Positions 33,842 through 44,360 of a DNA stretch of 64,000 nt are shown here, one piece after another (within the stretch, counting starts at the first letter, position 1; the number at the start of each line of letters is the position of its first letter). Under the pieces are notes generated by a model. The model did no database searches, had not been told where the DNA came from, and saw only the letters and a program-made list of their open reading frames with translations. The DNA is from Amphiura filiformis (taxonomy: Eukaryota; Echinodermata; Ophiuroidea; Amphilepidida; Amphiuridae). Location: assembly GCF_039555335.1 (NCBI RefSeq), contig NC_092637.1:1612001-1676000 (forward strand), read 5' to 3'. A program made the translations under genes and the position numbers.

Positions 33842-34006
33842 TTATCCATCATCATCATCATCATCATCATCAGCATCATCATCATCATCATCATCATCAA
33901 CAACAACAAAAACAACATCATCATCATCATCATCATCTAAACCATCATCATTATCACCATCATCATCACCATCATCATCATCATCATCGTCGTCGTCATC
34001 ATCATT
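33842..34006. repeat. (ATC)n microsatellite, opposite phase
   Basis: About 50 triplets, mostly CAT, with CAA and CGT interruptions. It is the complement of the array at 33301-33429, so the pair forms an imperfect inverted repeat. The apparent poly-aspartate frame on the minus strand is an artefact. Confidence 0.95.
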
Positions 34007-34389
34007 TACACTATAGCCACACAAATAGAAATCTTACATTAACTGCAAGTCATCAGAAAAACAAAATATTTTAAACAAATTATTGTTTTATTACTGTGCG
34101 CACAGTTTGCAACAACAACATCAACTGCTAGATTATGCTCAAATGAAAAATAAAATAGACTTTCAAAAATCTATAATGAAAAAATATTTTGTTAAAAGTG
34201 CAACTTTTTATTTCGTATTTTCATTAGGTTTTGGATCACCGTTTCTTTAATTCTCAACCAATTTCAACAAATAAGGTCTTAACTCAGAGTTAAAGAGTAC
34301 AGGCATCGGTTGCTTGTTTTAATTTTGACACATTTGTCATTATTTAGGATATACAGGAGTGAACACAACTGGTACCTTAATTCTTTTGC

Positions 34390-35190
34390 TTACTGTAGGT
34401 GGCTTCAATAACACACATCAGCAAGGGAGTGGTTTCCTTATTTAGAAAGACGAGGCCAATCATACATGTTTGACTGGATTCATTGTCGAGAGAACACATA
34501 CAGCGTCCATGAAGAATTTGATGAAAGAATCAACAACCTGGTAAATATAGCCAAAAAAGAGTATGCAAGACTTGTTTGTTAAGGGCAAATGGGAAGTATT
34601 TCCTTATTTAGAAAGACGAGGTCAATCATACATGTTTGACTGGATTCATTGTCGAGAGAACACATACAAGAATTTGACGAAAGAGTCAACAACCTGGTAA
34701 ATGGCCAAAAAGAGTATGCAGGAAATGTTTGATAAGGGTAAATGCCTTAAAAGAGCTGAAACGCACTATTTTTCTGCAAATAACGCAGACCACTAAAATA
34801 TTTGATTTGTAAGAAAATGCTATCTGTTTATTGATTACACAGTATCACCCGTTTACCTGGCTTTCAATGTATAAATCTACGTTTTTCAGGACCTTTTGGC
34901 TCAATGTTCTTACAAATTATCATCATACATTTGGCAAAATGAAAAAGTGCTTTCAGTTTTCAATGAATAGATGTAACATGTAAGGATAGTGTATAGTGTC
35001 ATCAATGGAACGCTTTCTTAAAAAGAGAGATAGATAAAAATCCATGAAGGAAATTCAATTTCCGATGAGATCCTTTTTCTGAATGGAGAACTGCAATTTA
35101 GATTGGAAAACGCCATTAACAATTCAGCGAATAAAGGAGAAAATAAATCTTCAGTTTTCTAGACCCTATTTATTGAGTTCATTAGGAGGA
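34390..35190 (+). repeat. Dispersed repeat R1 with internal 167 bp tandem duplication
   Basis: It contains ACACACATCAGCAAGGGAG, AGAACACATACA, GAGTCAACAACCTGGTAAAT, TGCTTTCAGTTTTCAATGAA and AATTTAGATTGGAAAACGCC, all in R1 order. The block from 34432 (TTTCCTTATTTAGAAAGACG) is repeated from 34599 with a small deletion. Confidence 0.7.
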
Positions 35191-35487
35191 CGCTGACATT
35201 CAAGGAGCAGGGAAGTAAAATAAAAATGATTCGAAAGAAGTGAGTTCACGGGGTGAGGTGACCTCGCTAAAATCCAAGAAAATATAAGACCGAGAGTTTT
35301 TACTGCGATGTTCAAAATAATGTTTCAAATATCAACCATTGTTGCCAAATATAAATATTTAAAACAATACAAATAATTTCCTTTATTTGAATTATTGTTT
35401 TAAGAGGAATAACTCAAACAATTCATAACTAAAAAAGTAAATGAGATATTTCAATTTTTGAAAGCATTAGTCAAGTTACATAAAGTA

Positions 35488-36456
35488 GTGTGAACACATG
35501 TGCTCAAATTTGATTGCAAAGGGGTTACACCACATATGACATCAAAAATAAACTCAACTGTGTGTGATGTATCTCCTGAGATCCTTTTAGATGAGTCAGT
35601 TCTGGAACGGGTTACTAATACAAAATTCCTGGGTGTGATTATTGATGAATGTTTGACGTGGAAATACCATATAAACTGTATAGCAAAAACCATCTCGCGA
35701 AATATTGGAGTTATGAACAAACTTAAATTTTATGTACCTGATCGTATCCTGTATTCTCTATATTGTACTCTTGTTTTACCTTATTTAAATTACGGAATAT
35801 TGATTTGGGGTGATACGTGTAAAACATACTTGGATAAAATTATGAAATTACAGAAATGGGCTGTGAGGACAATAGCAAATAGTCATTATAGAAGCCACAC
35901 TGCTCCCTTATTTGCCAAATACAATATTTTAACTCTTGCAGACACCTACAAACTTGAATTGGGGGTATTTATGTACAAGTACAGTAATAATGAATTACCG
36001 GGCGTATTTGATGGCTTCTTTACACTACGTTCCAATATTCATAATTACCAAACGAGAAACGCAGATAAATTCAACTTAATGAAGAACAACAAAACATTTA
36101 CTGACCATGCCATTCGTACTGCTGGTCCAATATTATGGAATTCATTGCCAAATTCAATAAAACGGCAAATTCATTGAAACATTTCCGTAAGATATATAAA
36201 CGTGACTTGATCTCAAAATATGATTAATTCTTGAGCATTGTGTTTCTCGTTTGTTTGTTATGCTTTGTTTTGTTTTTACTTCTTTTGATGGTAACATTTC
36301 TTTGTTAAGGGGGGTGACTTCCTCTGGCCTTACTGGCCTTCTGGTCATCCCCTCCATAATTCGTTTGTTTGATATTGCCTTTGTTTTTTAAAATATATAC
36401 TTGTGTGATTTCATGTGAATTATGGGAAAATAAAATATCTTGTATCTTGTATCTTC
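35488..36456 (+). mobile_element. 5'-truncated LINE (CR1/Jockey group) with 3' tail
   Basis: A coding remnant (to 36177) is followed by a 3' UTR of about 255 bp and a short tandem tail of three TATCTTG-like units at 36436-36456. Microsatellite tails are usual for CR1/L2-like LINEs. The left end falls in the RT reading frame, so the copy arose by truncated reverse transcription. I do not see a clear target duplication. Confidence 0.75.
35494..36177 (+). pseudogene. LINE ORF2, C-terminal end of reverse transcriptase
   Basis: An open frame of about 225 codons begins inside the protein (THVLKFDCKGVTPHM) and runs to the natural stop. Landmarks are TNTKFLGVIIDECLTWKYHI (the region just after RT motif D), YSLYCTLVLPYLNYGILIWG, LQKWAVRTIANSHYRSHTAP, and the final TAGPILWNSLPNSIK. 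This order is typical of CR1/Jockey/Rex-group LINEs. The YADD catalytic box and the endonuclease lie upstream of the truncation and are absent. The frame is undamaged over 680 bp, so the insertion is fairly young. There is no start codon in place and it cannot make an active enzyme. Confidence 0.85.
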
Positions 36457-38207
36457 TAGAAAAGGGGTAAATTTATTTTCTTGCAAAAGCCCTTACCTCC
36501 ACAAAAGGGGCGATATAAAATAAATCAAAAAATAAATAGGAAGGCTTGAAAATTGTACCAAACCTATTCTTTTAGTTTCTATTCATCAACATTTTATCCA
36601 AACCCTAATTGAATCAAATGGAACAAGTAATACTTTCACAATTAAAAAAGGCTGCTTTTCTGATGTAAGGGTTTTTGCAATAAAGCTCTCCATTTAAAGA
36701 TATCAAAGACATGTTGGAGAAAACTGTAGTGTAATGAATGACTAACGATAAAAAAAATGGTGATCCATCAAAAACAAACCTTATTAAATGTAGCACAAGT
36801 ACATCAAAAACGGTTTAAAAAAAACGTGTTCCATAGGCTTTTTTTCAAATGTGTCCCCCTAAAAACCAAGCCGAGTGATTGCTTTTCTCCATTTTGTATT
36901 TTAATACTAACCGTTCAAAGTAAAAATGTCGCCCTTTATTACAAATGAAGTACCAATTAAATTTTATAAGCCCATTTGAGGGAAACATTTTGGCGAATTT
37001 TGGAGAATCTGGAAAACCGCGCCGAATGATTACTTTCTCCATTTTTGTATGGATTACAAACCAATCAAAGAAATAATGTCGCCATTTATTAGAAACAAAT
37101 GCAGTACCGATTAGATATCATAAGCCCGTTTATGTTTTGTTTTTTGTTTTGTTTGTTTTCTTGGTTGGGTTTTTTTTTTGGGGGGGGGGCATGTGTCGAA
37201 TCTTGCATCACAAAAATCCGTTTTGTTTATATCATTGAATATCTTGATTGTGGAACGTTATTTTCGACATCAAACTTTATTTTTCAACTGTCTGACACTC
37301 GCTATCTCGCTTTAATTTCACTCCAAGTTGCAGCTACTTCAAAAAAGTTTTCGGCGGAGAAGTCGAAATCGATACGACGCCAATTACGAACCGACAAGTT
37401 TGTTAATTATATTAACCTAATTCTGGACGTGGTTGTTGTCAATTTATTACATGAAATATCATCGCTTTGAAAGCTATTACGTGGCCTAATTGGTAGAGCG
37501 CGAGTCTGTAAATCTATTTTAAGATTCAAACCTGCCGGTTTGAGTCAATGTGTGGTTGAATTCTGTCGTTACTTCTTTTTAGTGCAGCCGGGTCTTTTCC
37601 TTTCTTTCTCAAGCTTGCATCACGTAAAATTGACTTCCATGATTATGCATTTAAATTGTCGGTTTTCAAAAAAAAACCAACATCATGGCGTAAATGTTAT
37701 TTTCTTGGAATCAATAACAGCTTGACTAACAGAAATCTTTACTTGGTTTCTTTCTTATCTCATGTTCATCCGCTATGCCCGATGTAATTAATCGCACAAG
37801 TTGGGCCACTTTTTGCCATGTTCATATTATATTTTTGTACCGCGTAAATGAGTTGTCATGCTTACGCCAAAAATCTCCCAACAAAAATACAGCATTGTAA
37901 TTTTTTTTATTTCACATAATTCACATTGGTAATAAATAATGTGCTATTTATGAATTAGCTACACAAAGACACGAAAGTGGCCCAAGCTGTTTTAGGACTA
38001 CTTTATACAATTGGTAATCATTGATTATAGACCATCGAATTTATTGAAACAAAACGTATGTAGCAGCTTACGATATTACTGTGACGACAAAGGGAATACC
38101 AATGAATACCAGCAATAAGTGGCATGTTTACCGGGATGTTTACCTAATACAATTTTCTAAGTAAAAATATATCAATAATTGTTGTATATTTCTTTGTTAC
38201 AACCTGT
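36457..38207. other. No gene seen
   Basis: AT-rich, with a T/G run at 37129-37190. A 123-codon frame at 37099-37470 has low-complexity ends and no motif. A tRNA-like piece lies at 37481-37546. Short near-repeats (AAACCAAGCCGAGTGATTG near 36865; AACCGCGCCGAATGATTA near 37014) suggest an old local duplication of about 150 bp. Confidence 0.45.
37481..37546 (+). tRNA. tRNA-like sequence (decayed tRNA or SINE head)
   Basis: An A-box-like TGGCCTAATTGGTAGAGCG and a B-box-like GGTTTGAGTC are spaced as in tRNA genes. Between them CTGTAAATC resembles a Tyr-type anticodon loop (GTA). The acceptor stem does not pair, so it is more likely a pseudo-tRNA or SINE remnant than a working gene. Confidence 0.3.
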
Positions 38208-38219
38208 ATATTATGTTGC

Positions 38220-38463
38220 GATCAAGCAAAATCAGTCGGAACTCGGAAATATTGATTTTGAGATATAGCCAAACAAAGGATATTTTTCCTTTTGTTTTCT
38301 CTTGTTTTGGAAACTCTTTAATTGCTCATATCTTTGGGACTGGTTGTTCAGTTTCGATGGGGTTTTCTGCAAAATCCAGATTTGTAAATGCTTTTTACAA
38401 TCCTATAAGAAACTGAAAATTTAATATATCCGAGTTCCGACTGATTTTGCATGATCGCATCAC
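38220..38463. mobile_element. MITE of 244 bp beside R1
   Basis: The arms AAAATCAGTCGGAACTCGGA and TCCGAGTTCCGACTGATTTT are perfect. ATATTATGTTGC stands directly on both sides (38208-38219, 38464-38475), a possible 12 bp duplication or older flanking repeat. Confidence 0.7.
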
Positions 38464-38704
38464 ATATTATGTTGCTTGAAAATTACCATCGTACAAATGC
38501 GAAAAATGAGCGTGCTTTTAGTTTTCAATGAATAGATAGAAGTATGTAAGGATAGTTTATAAGGTAATAGCGCATGGGTGTCATCAGTGGGTCATTTAAA
38601 AAAAAGAGTTCCAAGTCTATCACAGAAACCGAAACTGAAGTCCGCGAACTTTTTTCTAAACTGAGAGCCACAATTTGGATTAGGAAAATATCATTAACAA
38701 TAAT
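38464..38704 (+). repeat. Dispersed repeat R1, left part of a split copy
   Basis: Carries GTGCTTTTAGTTTTCAATGA, then AAGTCTATCACAGAAACC and CACAATTTGGATTAGGAAAA, as in the R1 copies at 46740-46910 and 59910-60080. It continues at 42230 after the inserted element. Confidence 0.7.
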
Positions 38705-38870
38705 ACAGCCTGTCTAAAAAAAATTGTGCAAGTGAAAAGCGCCCTCTGTGGCAATTAAAAATACAGTTGTGACATGATGCTTACATCAGCGTCAAGGGCG
38801 CAGTCTTAGCTCTCAAATGCTGTTTGTTCTGTTCAATTTGCTTGTTTTAATCTCGAGAAATGTTTAGTTA

Positions 38871-39304
38871 AAGCCATTATTATTACATTTGCCTGATGAG
38901 AACGCCCTCAGCAAAATTTTAAATTCTGGTTTTTACACGATTGTAATGTACTTTAGTCAATAAATATACTCTGCACAAATCAAGACTTTAGGTGCTCTAC
39001 TTTTGTCAAAATCCGAGATTTTGAATAAAACGATGAAACCGGCGTTTTATTATTACGATGGAAATATTAGTCGAACACGTATGCACAGTACGTACACGGC
39101 GGTGTGGGATACACATACACACACCCTGAGGATCGTGCCGTATTACAACCGCGGGAGTAACATGCATGGGCGCTAGTAGTAAATTCCAATTTTCAGCTTT
39201 ACCTCACTTGTTCGGCTCAAAGGGGGACATATCTGACAGTAAAAGCTAACATTTTATGGAAAATAAATACTAATCTATTTGACAGAAATGTTATAATATG
39301 GCTT
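38871..39304. mobile_element. AAGCCAT..ATGGCTT MITE nested in the left arm
   Basis: Ends AAGCCATTATTATTACATTT and AAATGTTATAATATGGCTT; TA on both sides. The opposite arm of the host element lacks it and keeps the uninterrupted site (complement of TTTAGTTAACAACG, at about 42090-42105). Related to 25132-26004. Confidence 0.8.
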
Positions 39305-39625
39305 TAACAACGAAAGGGTAAAATCCCAATTGTGCCACCTTTATTAGGTAAGAGGGCTGTACATGCAAATCAATGATGGCTCATGCATTAGACGCATCAA
39401 CATTGCATTATTTTGTCTAATATCTCTCCCAACAAGTAATACGCGTTCATCAACCTATAAGTTTGCAATGTTTGTTGTTTGTCTTTTAACATGTATTGAG
39501 TGACAAAGAAAACAGTATTTACCATCATGATAAAATCATTAACATGCACATGTATTTAATTTTACAGCAGAATGTGATATATTTATTTATCTTTTAATTT
39601 GTTTTAAGTGGAAAAAGAGAGAATC

Positions 39626-40331
39626 ATGTTGTGGCGATATATTATTTTATATCCCGTGCCTTCTATTTTAATTTATTTATTTATTCAAAATTATGGTGTC
39701 ATTCACCTCGAGTGAGATCACTCTCTCGTATCATTTCGATTAGACTATCGTAAAACGTCACAATGGTCTTTTGTAAAGAGAGGTTTTGTGGACGACGCAA
39801 ACGGATGTTTAATTGTAGTCTGTGGCATTCACTCAGAGGGTTAACATCTCTCCATAAACTCTCCGTGTGCGTCAAGATTTGAACACAACTTCTTATTTTA
39901 GAGCGAGAACAATTTTCGCTAATTAATACTTGATAATGGAGTTTGTTCTACTCCTAGTTCACGTGTTAGTTTTAATATAAAGTTTCATACCGAATGAAGA
40001 AGATGTAGTAAGTAATAAATATAACATAAATATCCGTAAATTGTGGTTGTGATTGTTTTCATGTTTGTGTGATAATATTCGTGCTTGGCTGATTCTAAAA
40101 GCCTAAATAAGTCCCTGGTTGAACCTCTAGTTCTATGAAGAACTTTATTTTAGCGCCCCTACTCAGGCCAAATCTATGATGAAGAGACGATGAACCGAAT
40201 ACCAATCAGAGAGACTAGCCGAGACGAGTGAACTAAGACGCATCTACCAAGCCGTGTGATTATTCCCTGGTACCTACCTCGCCGGTTAAAAGATTTAGCG
40301 AGTCCTATTCCCAAAAGTTCTTTATTAGAAA
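39626..40331 (+). repeat. Candidate 5' LTR of a Ty3-type retrotransposon
   Basis: The segment begins TGTTGTGGCGATATATTA and ends before TGGTGGAGAAAGCC at 40332, which could be a tRNA primer-binding site (TGG is the complement of the CCA end). A leader of about 800 bp with possible splice-like GGTAAGTTAATATC follows before gag. No second LTR was found in the window, so the left and right limits are inferred. Confidence 0.35.
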
Positions 40332-41144
40332 TGGTGGAGAAAGCCAAGGCGTTTTGATATTTTTATATCAATGTTATTTTAAAGATCACACTTACAAGAG
40401 ACAATTTTACCCAATATATTAATACATCTTGTTCATCGACGGCCGAAGACGTCAGCGGAGTTTCTGAGTGATGCTACGGGCTACCCTTACCATTTTTGTT
40501 TCAAATTTTATTTTGGTAAGTTAATATCATGATGGTAAGTTTTGTTTTTGGTGGCATCAACATAATATTGTATGTTTTATCTATAGTCTAGGCACGTAGT
40601 AGGTAGGCCTATTTCATTTCAAAATTTGGCGAGTTGAGTAATTTTGCGCTAAACATGGGCGTTGGCTGCCAATCGATACCAGCTGTGTATGTGACGGGTT
40701 TGCTTTAATGTGTAATCAATGGAGTGTACAATTGTATTCATTGAATTGAAGCTTGCTTCTTTAGTCAGTTATAAGCTTGGCTTTGTATTGTGTCTGATTG
40801 TTTATTCAGCCGTCATAAACTGTGGCGTGGCATGTATTTAAAATTCGCGCACATTTACTCATTCAATTGAATTGAATTGGTCAGTCAACCGGGTTCATTG
40901 ATGGTCATCATGTTTGTAGTTTACTATGATTGCTAATATGAATTATTTGATCAATGAATTAATGGTATGTAAATAGATAGTGGAAAACTTGTATGTATGT
41001 AGGTTATTTGCAAAACTTTGTTGATGTATGTTAATAAGTTGACTTTGAAAATATTCTAAATAATTTTGCTTTATTAAAGCGAGTCAATTTATCAACTTAT
41101 TTTGATGACAAATATTGTGATGGATTTAATTTTTGTAAGCATCC

Positions 41145-41978
41145 ATGGCTTCTGGTGATGATGAAATTAAATTAGAAGAAAAGTTGAATGATAGCTCTGA
41201 AGAAATTTCTAATACATCTGATAGTAGTTCTGATGATGAAATATTAGATTTTGATTTAAACATGGCTACTAAATACGACATGTACGATTTAAAAATCAAA
41301 TATTCAGGAGATCCTGAAGATGATTTAGATTCTTTTATTACCAAATTTTCAAATTATGCTGCACTTCGAGATTATACTGCGCCAAAAGCAGCATTAGCTC
41401 TGACAATTAAAATTGAGGGCAATGCTAGCGTCTTTCTTGAGTCAATACCCGAAAGCGATAAGGACACGGTTGATAAGATTAAGGCTCTTCTTAAGGAGAA
41501 TTTTGAGGGTGATTCGTGGCGTTGGGGAATTGAATCAAAATTGCTGTCGCGTAAACAACTCACCAATGAAACTTTGGACGTATACGCGTCAGATGTTATG
41601 CGCTGGTGCAGACAAGTTGGTAAAACAGATTCCGAGCAAATGTCAATTTTTGTCAGAGGTCTATTGCCTCCTTTGCGTGGATTTGTGTTTTCCAAAGAAC
41701 CTAAGACATTCCGTAATGCCTTAGACGCGGCACGATTAGGTATCGCAGTGCAGCAAACCGCTGAAAGTGACACATCTAGTACTAAAACTGTAGAAAACTC
41801 TAGTAATTCAGTGGATGAAGTAAATGTAACATTGGATTCTGTAGCAAACATGGTTTCTAATATAAGTACTAGACTGGGGAAGTTAGAAAGTGACAAAGAT
41901 AGTAAAAAGGTTTTCTTTGCAAACTCAAACCAAGATCATGTGCCCATCAATAGGTCTACTGTATTGTTGTGTAATTGA
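41145..41978 (+). CDS. Retrotransposon Gag-like protein, intact 277-codon frame
   Basis: It opens with an acidic, serine-rich N-terminus (about residues 1-45, MASGDDEIKLEEKL..). Next comes a capsid-like domain, about 50-210, with the landmarks YSGDPEDDLDSFITKFSNYA, KAALALTIKIEGNASVFLES, IKALLKENFEG and FVRGLLPPLRGFV. This is the layout of the Ty3/Gypsy gag capsid domain (F/Y-G, W/L-x-x-F, L-x-G-A-A-x-x-F/W, L-x-x-F). No CCHC zinc knuckle, protease or RT follows: the frame runs into the right arm of the surrounding inverted repeat and stops. In Ty3 elements Gag forms the particle that packages RNA. Here the frame is open over 834 bp while its surroundings are decayed, which points to a recent arrival or to selection. 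The last 15 or so residues probably derive from the junction. Confidence 0.75.
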   Translation: MASGDDEIKLEEKLNDSSEEISNTSDSSSDDEILDFDLNMATKYDMYDLKIKYSGDPEDDLDSFITKFSNYAALRDYTAPKAALALTIKIEGNASVFLESIPESDKDTVDKIKALLKENFEGDSWRWGIESKLLSRKQLTNETLDVYASDVMRWCRQVGKTDSEQMSIFVRGLLPPLRGFVFSKEPKTFRNALDAARLGIAVQQTAESDTSSTKTVENSSNSVDEVNVTLDSVANMVSNISTRLGKLESDKDSKKVFFANSNQDHVPINRSTVLLCN

Positions 41979-42229
41979 TGCATTCTTTTTATTTCATGAA
42001 GGAACATTTGATAAACTTGATGCTATCATTGATTTACATGTACAGCCCTCTTCCCTAGTAAAAGTGGCTCAATTGTGATTTTACCCTTTCGTTGTTAACT
42101 AAACATATCTCGAGATTAAAACAAGCAAATTGAACAGAACAAACAGCATTTGAGAGCTAAGACCATCTTCTTGACGTTGATGTAAGCATCATGTCACAAC
42201 GGTATTTTCTAATTGCCAAAGACAGGTTG

Positions 42230-42735
42230 TAGATGTTATAAACGTCAGAGGAATTAATTAATCAATCTTCAGATAAACTATTTTGTGAGGTCACTGGCAA
42301 TCATTTGACATAAGCATCCATAGAATTGATTTGACTACTCGTTTAGAGCTTCGTCACGATTGCTTATTGATAATAATTTTCTGACATCTTTATATTTTGA
42401 AAAAAAAAAGTCTTTAGTGTCCGAACGCTTTCTAGGTAATTAACTTGTTAAGTAATAAAAAGGGATAATTATGTTTGCATTATAGGCCACCTCGCTATCA
42501 TGCAAGAAAATGATCAATGACACTAAAAGTTTATATTTTGATGTTTCAAATATTTTAATAATAAATTTCAAATATCAAGCAATAGTACCAAATAAATGTA
42601 AATCAATTCGAATACTTTCTTAAAAGTGCTGGGGTGCACGTTTTTGTGTATACTTTGCGCGACATGATTGTGTAGTCACGATGTCACGATATGTGCAGAT
42701 GCATTAGTGAATTTAAAGGTGTTTTAGGGAATTGG
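42230..42735 (+). repeat. Dispersed repeat R1, right part of a split copy
   Basis: It resumes with AAACGTCAGAGGAA and continues through ATTTTGAAAA..TTAGTGT, TGCAAGAAAATGATCAATG and GTGTAGTCACGAT..ATGTGCAGATGCAT, the same order as 60110-60490. Confidence 0.7.
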
Positions 42736-43028
42736 ATAACAACGTTTGAAGATTATTTTATGGGACCTGAGAGCACATCAGATTCTAATATTTTAATATT
42801 GATACTTTTAATATTTTTGATATCTAATAATCCTAGAAGTAAACTTTATCAACCTAATGACATGTACTTGAAGCGATGTAGCTGAGAGGAAAAGCCGTCT
42901 ATTATTTGATTTTTTTTTTAAACATTTCGACGAACTTCAACAAAAATGGTTGAAATTTGGGCAAAAATTGTGTTTTTTGTGATTTTTTAAAAACATTTGT
43001 CAAAGTTGGTCAAGATTAAAATCAAATG
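42736..43028. other. No gene; possible fragment of the nuclease-module flank
   Basis: GTAGCTGAGAGGAAAAGCCG near 42880 resembles CGTAGCTGGGAGGAAAAGCA at 63161, the outer edge of the module copy at the window end. Too short for certainty. Confidence 0.3.
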
Positions 43029-43200
43029 GGAGCACGGTGGCCTAGCGGAACGGGCACTGACTCATAATCGTGTTGTGCCCTTGGGTAAGGCACTTTATCT
43101 CGATTACTCCTCTCCACCAAGGTGTTTAAATGGGTACCGGCATTCTTAAATGCTGGGAAGGTAACAGACTCTTATGCCAAAATGGAATCTATCTACCATA
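43029..43200 (+). mobile_element. tRNA-derived SINE
   Basis: Begins GGAGCACGGTGGCCTAGCGG (A-box-like) and continues with GTTGTGCCCTTGGGTAAGGC, ACTTTATCTCGATTACTCCT and AAATGGGTACCGG. This body is characteristic of tRNA-SINEs known from echinoderms and other marine deuterostomes. The 3' tail was probably lost to the foldback element that follows at 43207. Confidence 0.65.
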
Positions 43201-43206
43201 ATGGAA

Positions 43207-43340
43207 GAAATCAAAACTCGACCGCCGGTTGAACGGCGGTTGAACGGTGGTTAAACCGCGTTCCATTGTTTAGAACAATAAAAAGCGGCTCCAACCGGCC
43301 GGACGGAACCACTTTTAACCGGCGGTCGAGTTTTGATTTC
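43207..43340. mobile_element. Foldback MITE of 134 bp
   Basis: Perfect 24 bp inverted ends: it starts GAAATCAAAACTCGACCGCC and ends GGCGGTCGAGTTTTGATTTC. Inside are further GGTTGAACGGCGG / CCGGCCGG-type repeats. Confidence 0.85.
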
Positions 43341-43540
43341 ATCCCTAATAGAATGCAGAGGCTAAAGAAGAATGGGATGTTTACCTATTGATAAAAATAA
43401 TATAAGATTAGATATACCTTTATAAAATTCACAAGATACTGTAAGAGGTGCACAAGAGGTATGCCGACAAGATAGGGTTATCATCATGTACCACCTTTGC
43501 AAAGTTCTACTCTCAAACGATACACTAGCTCGGAAATAAA

Positions 43541-43800
43541 CTGGCCTCAAAATTATTTTCGCAAGATCATATCTTAAAATCCTGTCCATAAAAATGAAAA
43601 ACAATTGCACACAGGATTACTTCAATACTCTACTCTAAACACTGGTCAGTAACCAAACAGTAGTCCAACTAACACAACAGCAAAATGCACTGACACGGAA
43701 TAGCTCCCTGGACCACATTCACAGCCCAATAATTCATTTCTATGGACAGGATTTTAAGATATGACCTTGCGAAAAATTATAAGTTTCTTTTTGAGGCCAG
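43541..43800. mobile_element. Foldback MITE with 8 bp duplication (7 of 8)
   Basis: Ends CTGGCCTCAAAATTATTTTC and TTTTTGAGGCCAG. Flanked by GAAATAAA and GAAATAAT. Inner arms CATATCTTAAAATCCTGTCC / GGACAGGATTTTAAGATATG are perfect. Confidence 0.75.
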
Positions 43801-44099
43801 GAAATAATTGATACATGATTAAATTAATTCATATATCAATCGATACAGACACAATAGATATCATAATTTTTTTACTCAAACGAATACATGAATTTGAATG
43901 AGTGCGTGTAGAATATAAATATGACGATATCTGCTTACGGAATAAGGCATAATAAAATGTGACTACAAGAACAATGCGTGAAACTCACAAACTACGTGTT
44001 TGTAAAAATCTCTATACGTTTACAATAAAAACATAATACTCTACAATATCATTTCCCAATTAAATATGAAATAATTGAAAAAAGAGCCATAACCTATAA

Positions 44100-44360
44100 T
44101 AATAAAGGCGGGTGTGTGAAGAAATATTGATTAATAAGTGTTATTTTTTCAAGTAGTTTTAGTTTCTCTCATAAGGCTATATTAATTTTATAAGGTTGTT
44201 GAACCTCTAACCAAAAGTGCATCGATTCTGAATCACTGTATGACCAAAGTATTATTACCAAATGTATCACGTTACTTACACGTCTGTATCTCTATGGCCC
44301 ATTATTTGATTAAAAGTGATATATATGTTGCTTCAAAAACACACATCAGTAGTGCTTGCC
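44100..44360 (+). repeat. Dispersed repeat R1, partial copy
   Basis: TTTTAGTTTCTCTCATAAGG, GGTTGTTGAACCTCTAACC, ATCACGTTACTTACACG, ATGGCCCATTATTTGATTAA and ACACACATCAGTA occur in R1 order. Confidence 0.7.

Larger units (their letters stand above)
38705..42229 (+). mobile_element. 3.5 kb TA-flanked inverted-repeat element carrying a gag ORF
   Basis: Left end CAGCCTGTCT at 38705, right end AGACAGGTTG at 42229; TA on both sides (38703-38704, 42230-42231). The arms pair over about 210-240 bp: TGTGACATGATGCTTACATC, TAGCTCTCAAATGCTGTTTG, TGTTCAATTTGCTTGTTTTA and AGAGGGCTGTACATG all recur in reverse. The left arm is enlarged by a nested MITE (38871-39304). The arms end near 39380 and 42021 and enclose 2.6 kb with an LTR-like leader and the gag frame. 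Either an LTR retrotransposon landed in a TIR element and lost its 3' part, or the TIR element has taken up gag. Confidence 0.75.

Noticed and set aside
33842..34024. Poly-aspartate minus-strand ORF
   Set aside because: A direct translation of the (ATC)n microsatellite.
41372..41896. 174-codon minus-strand frame
   Set aside because: Antisense shadow of the gag ORF.
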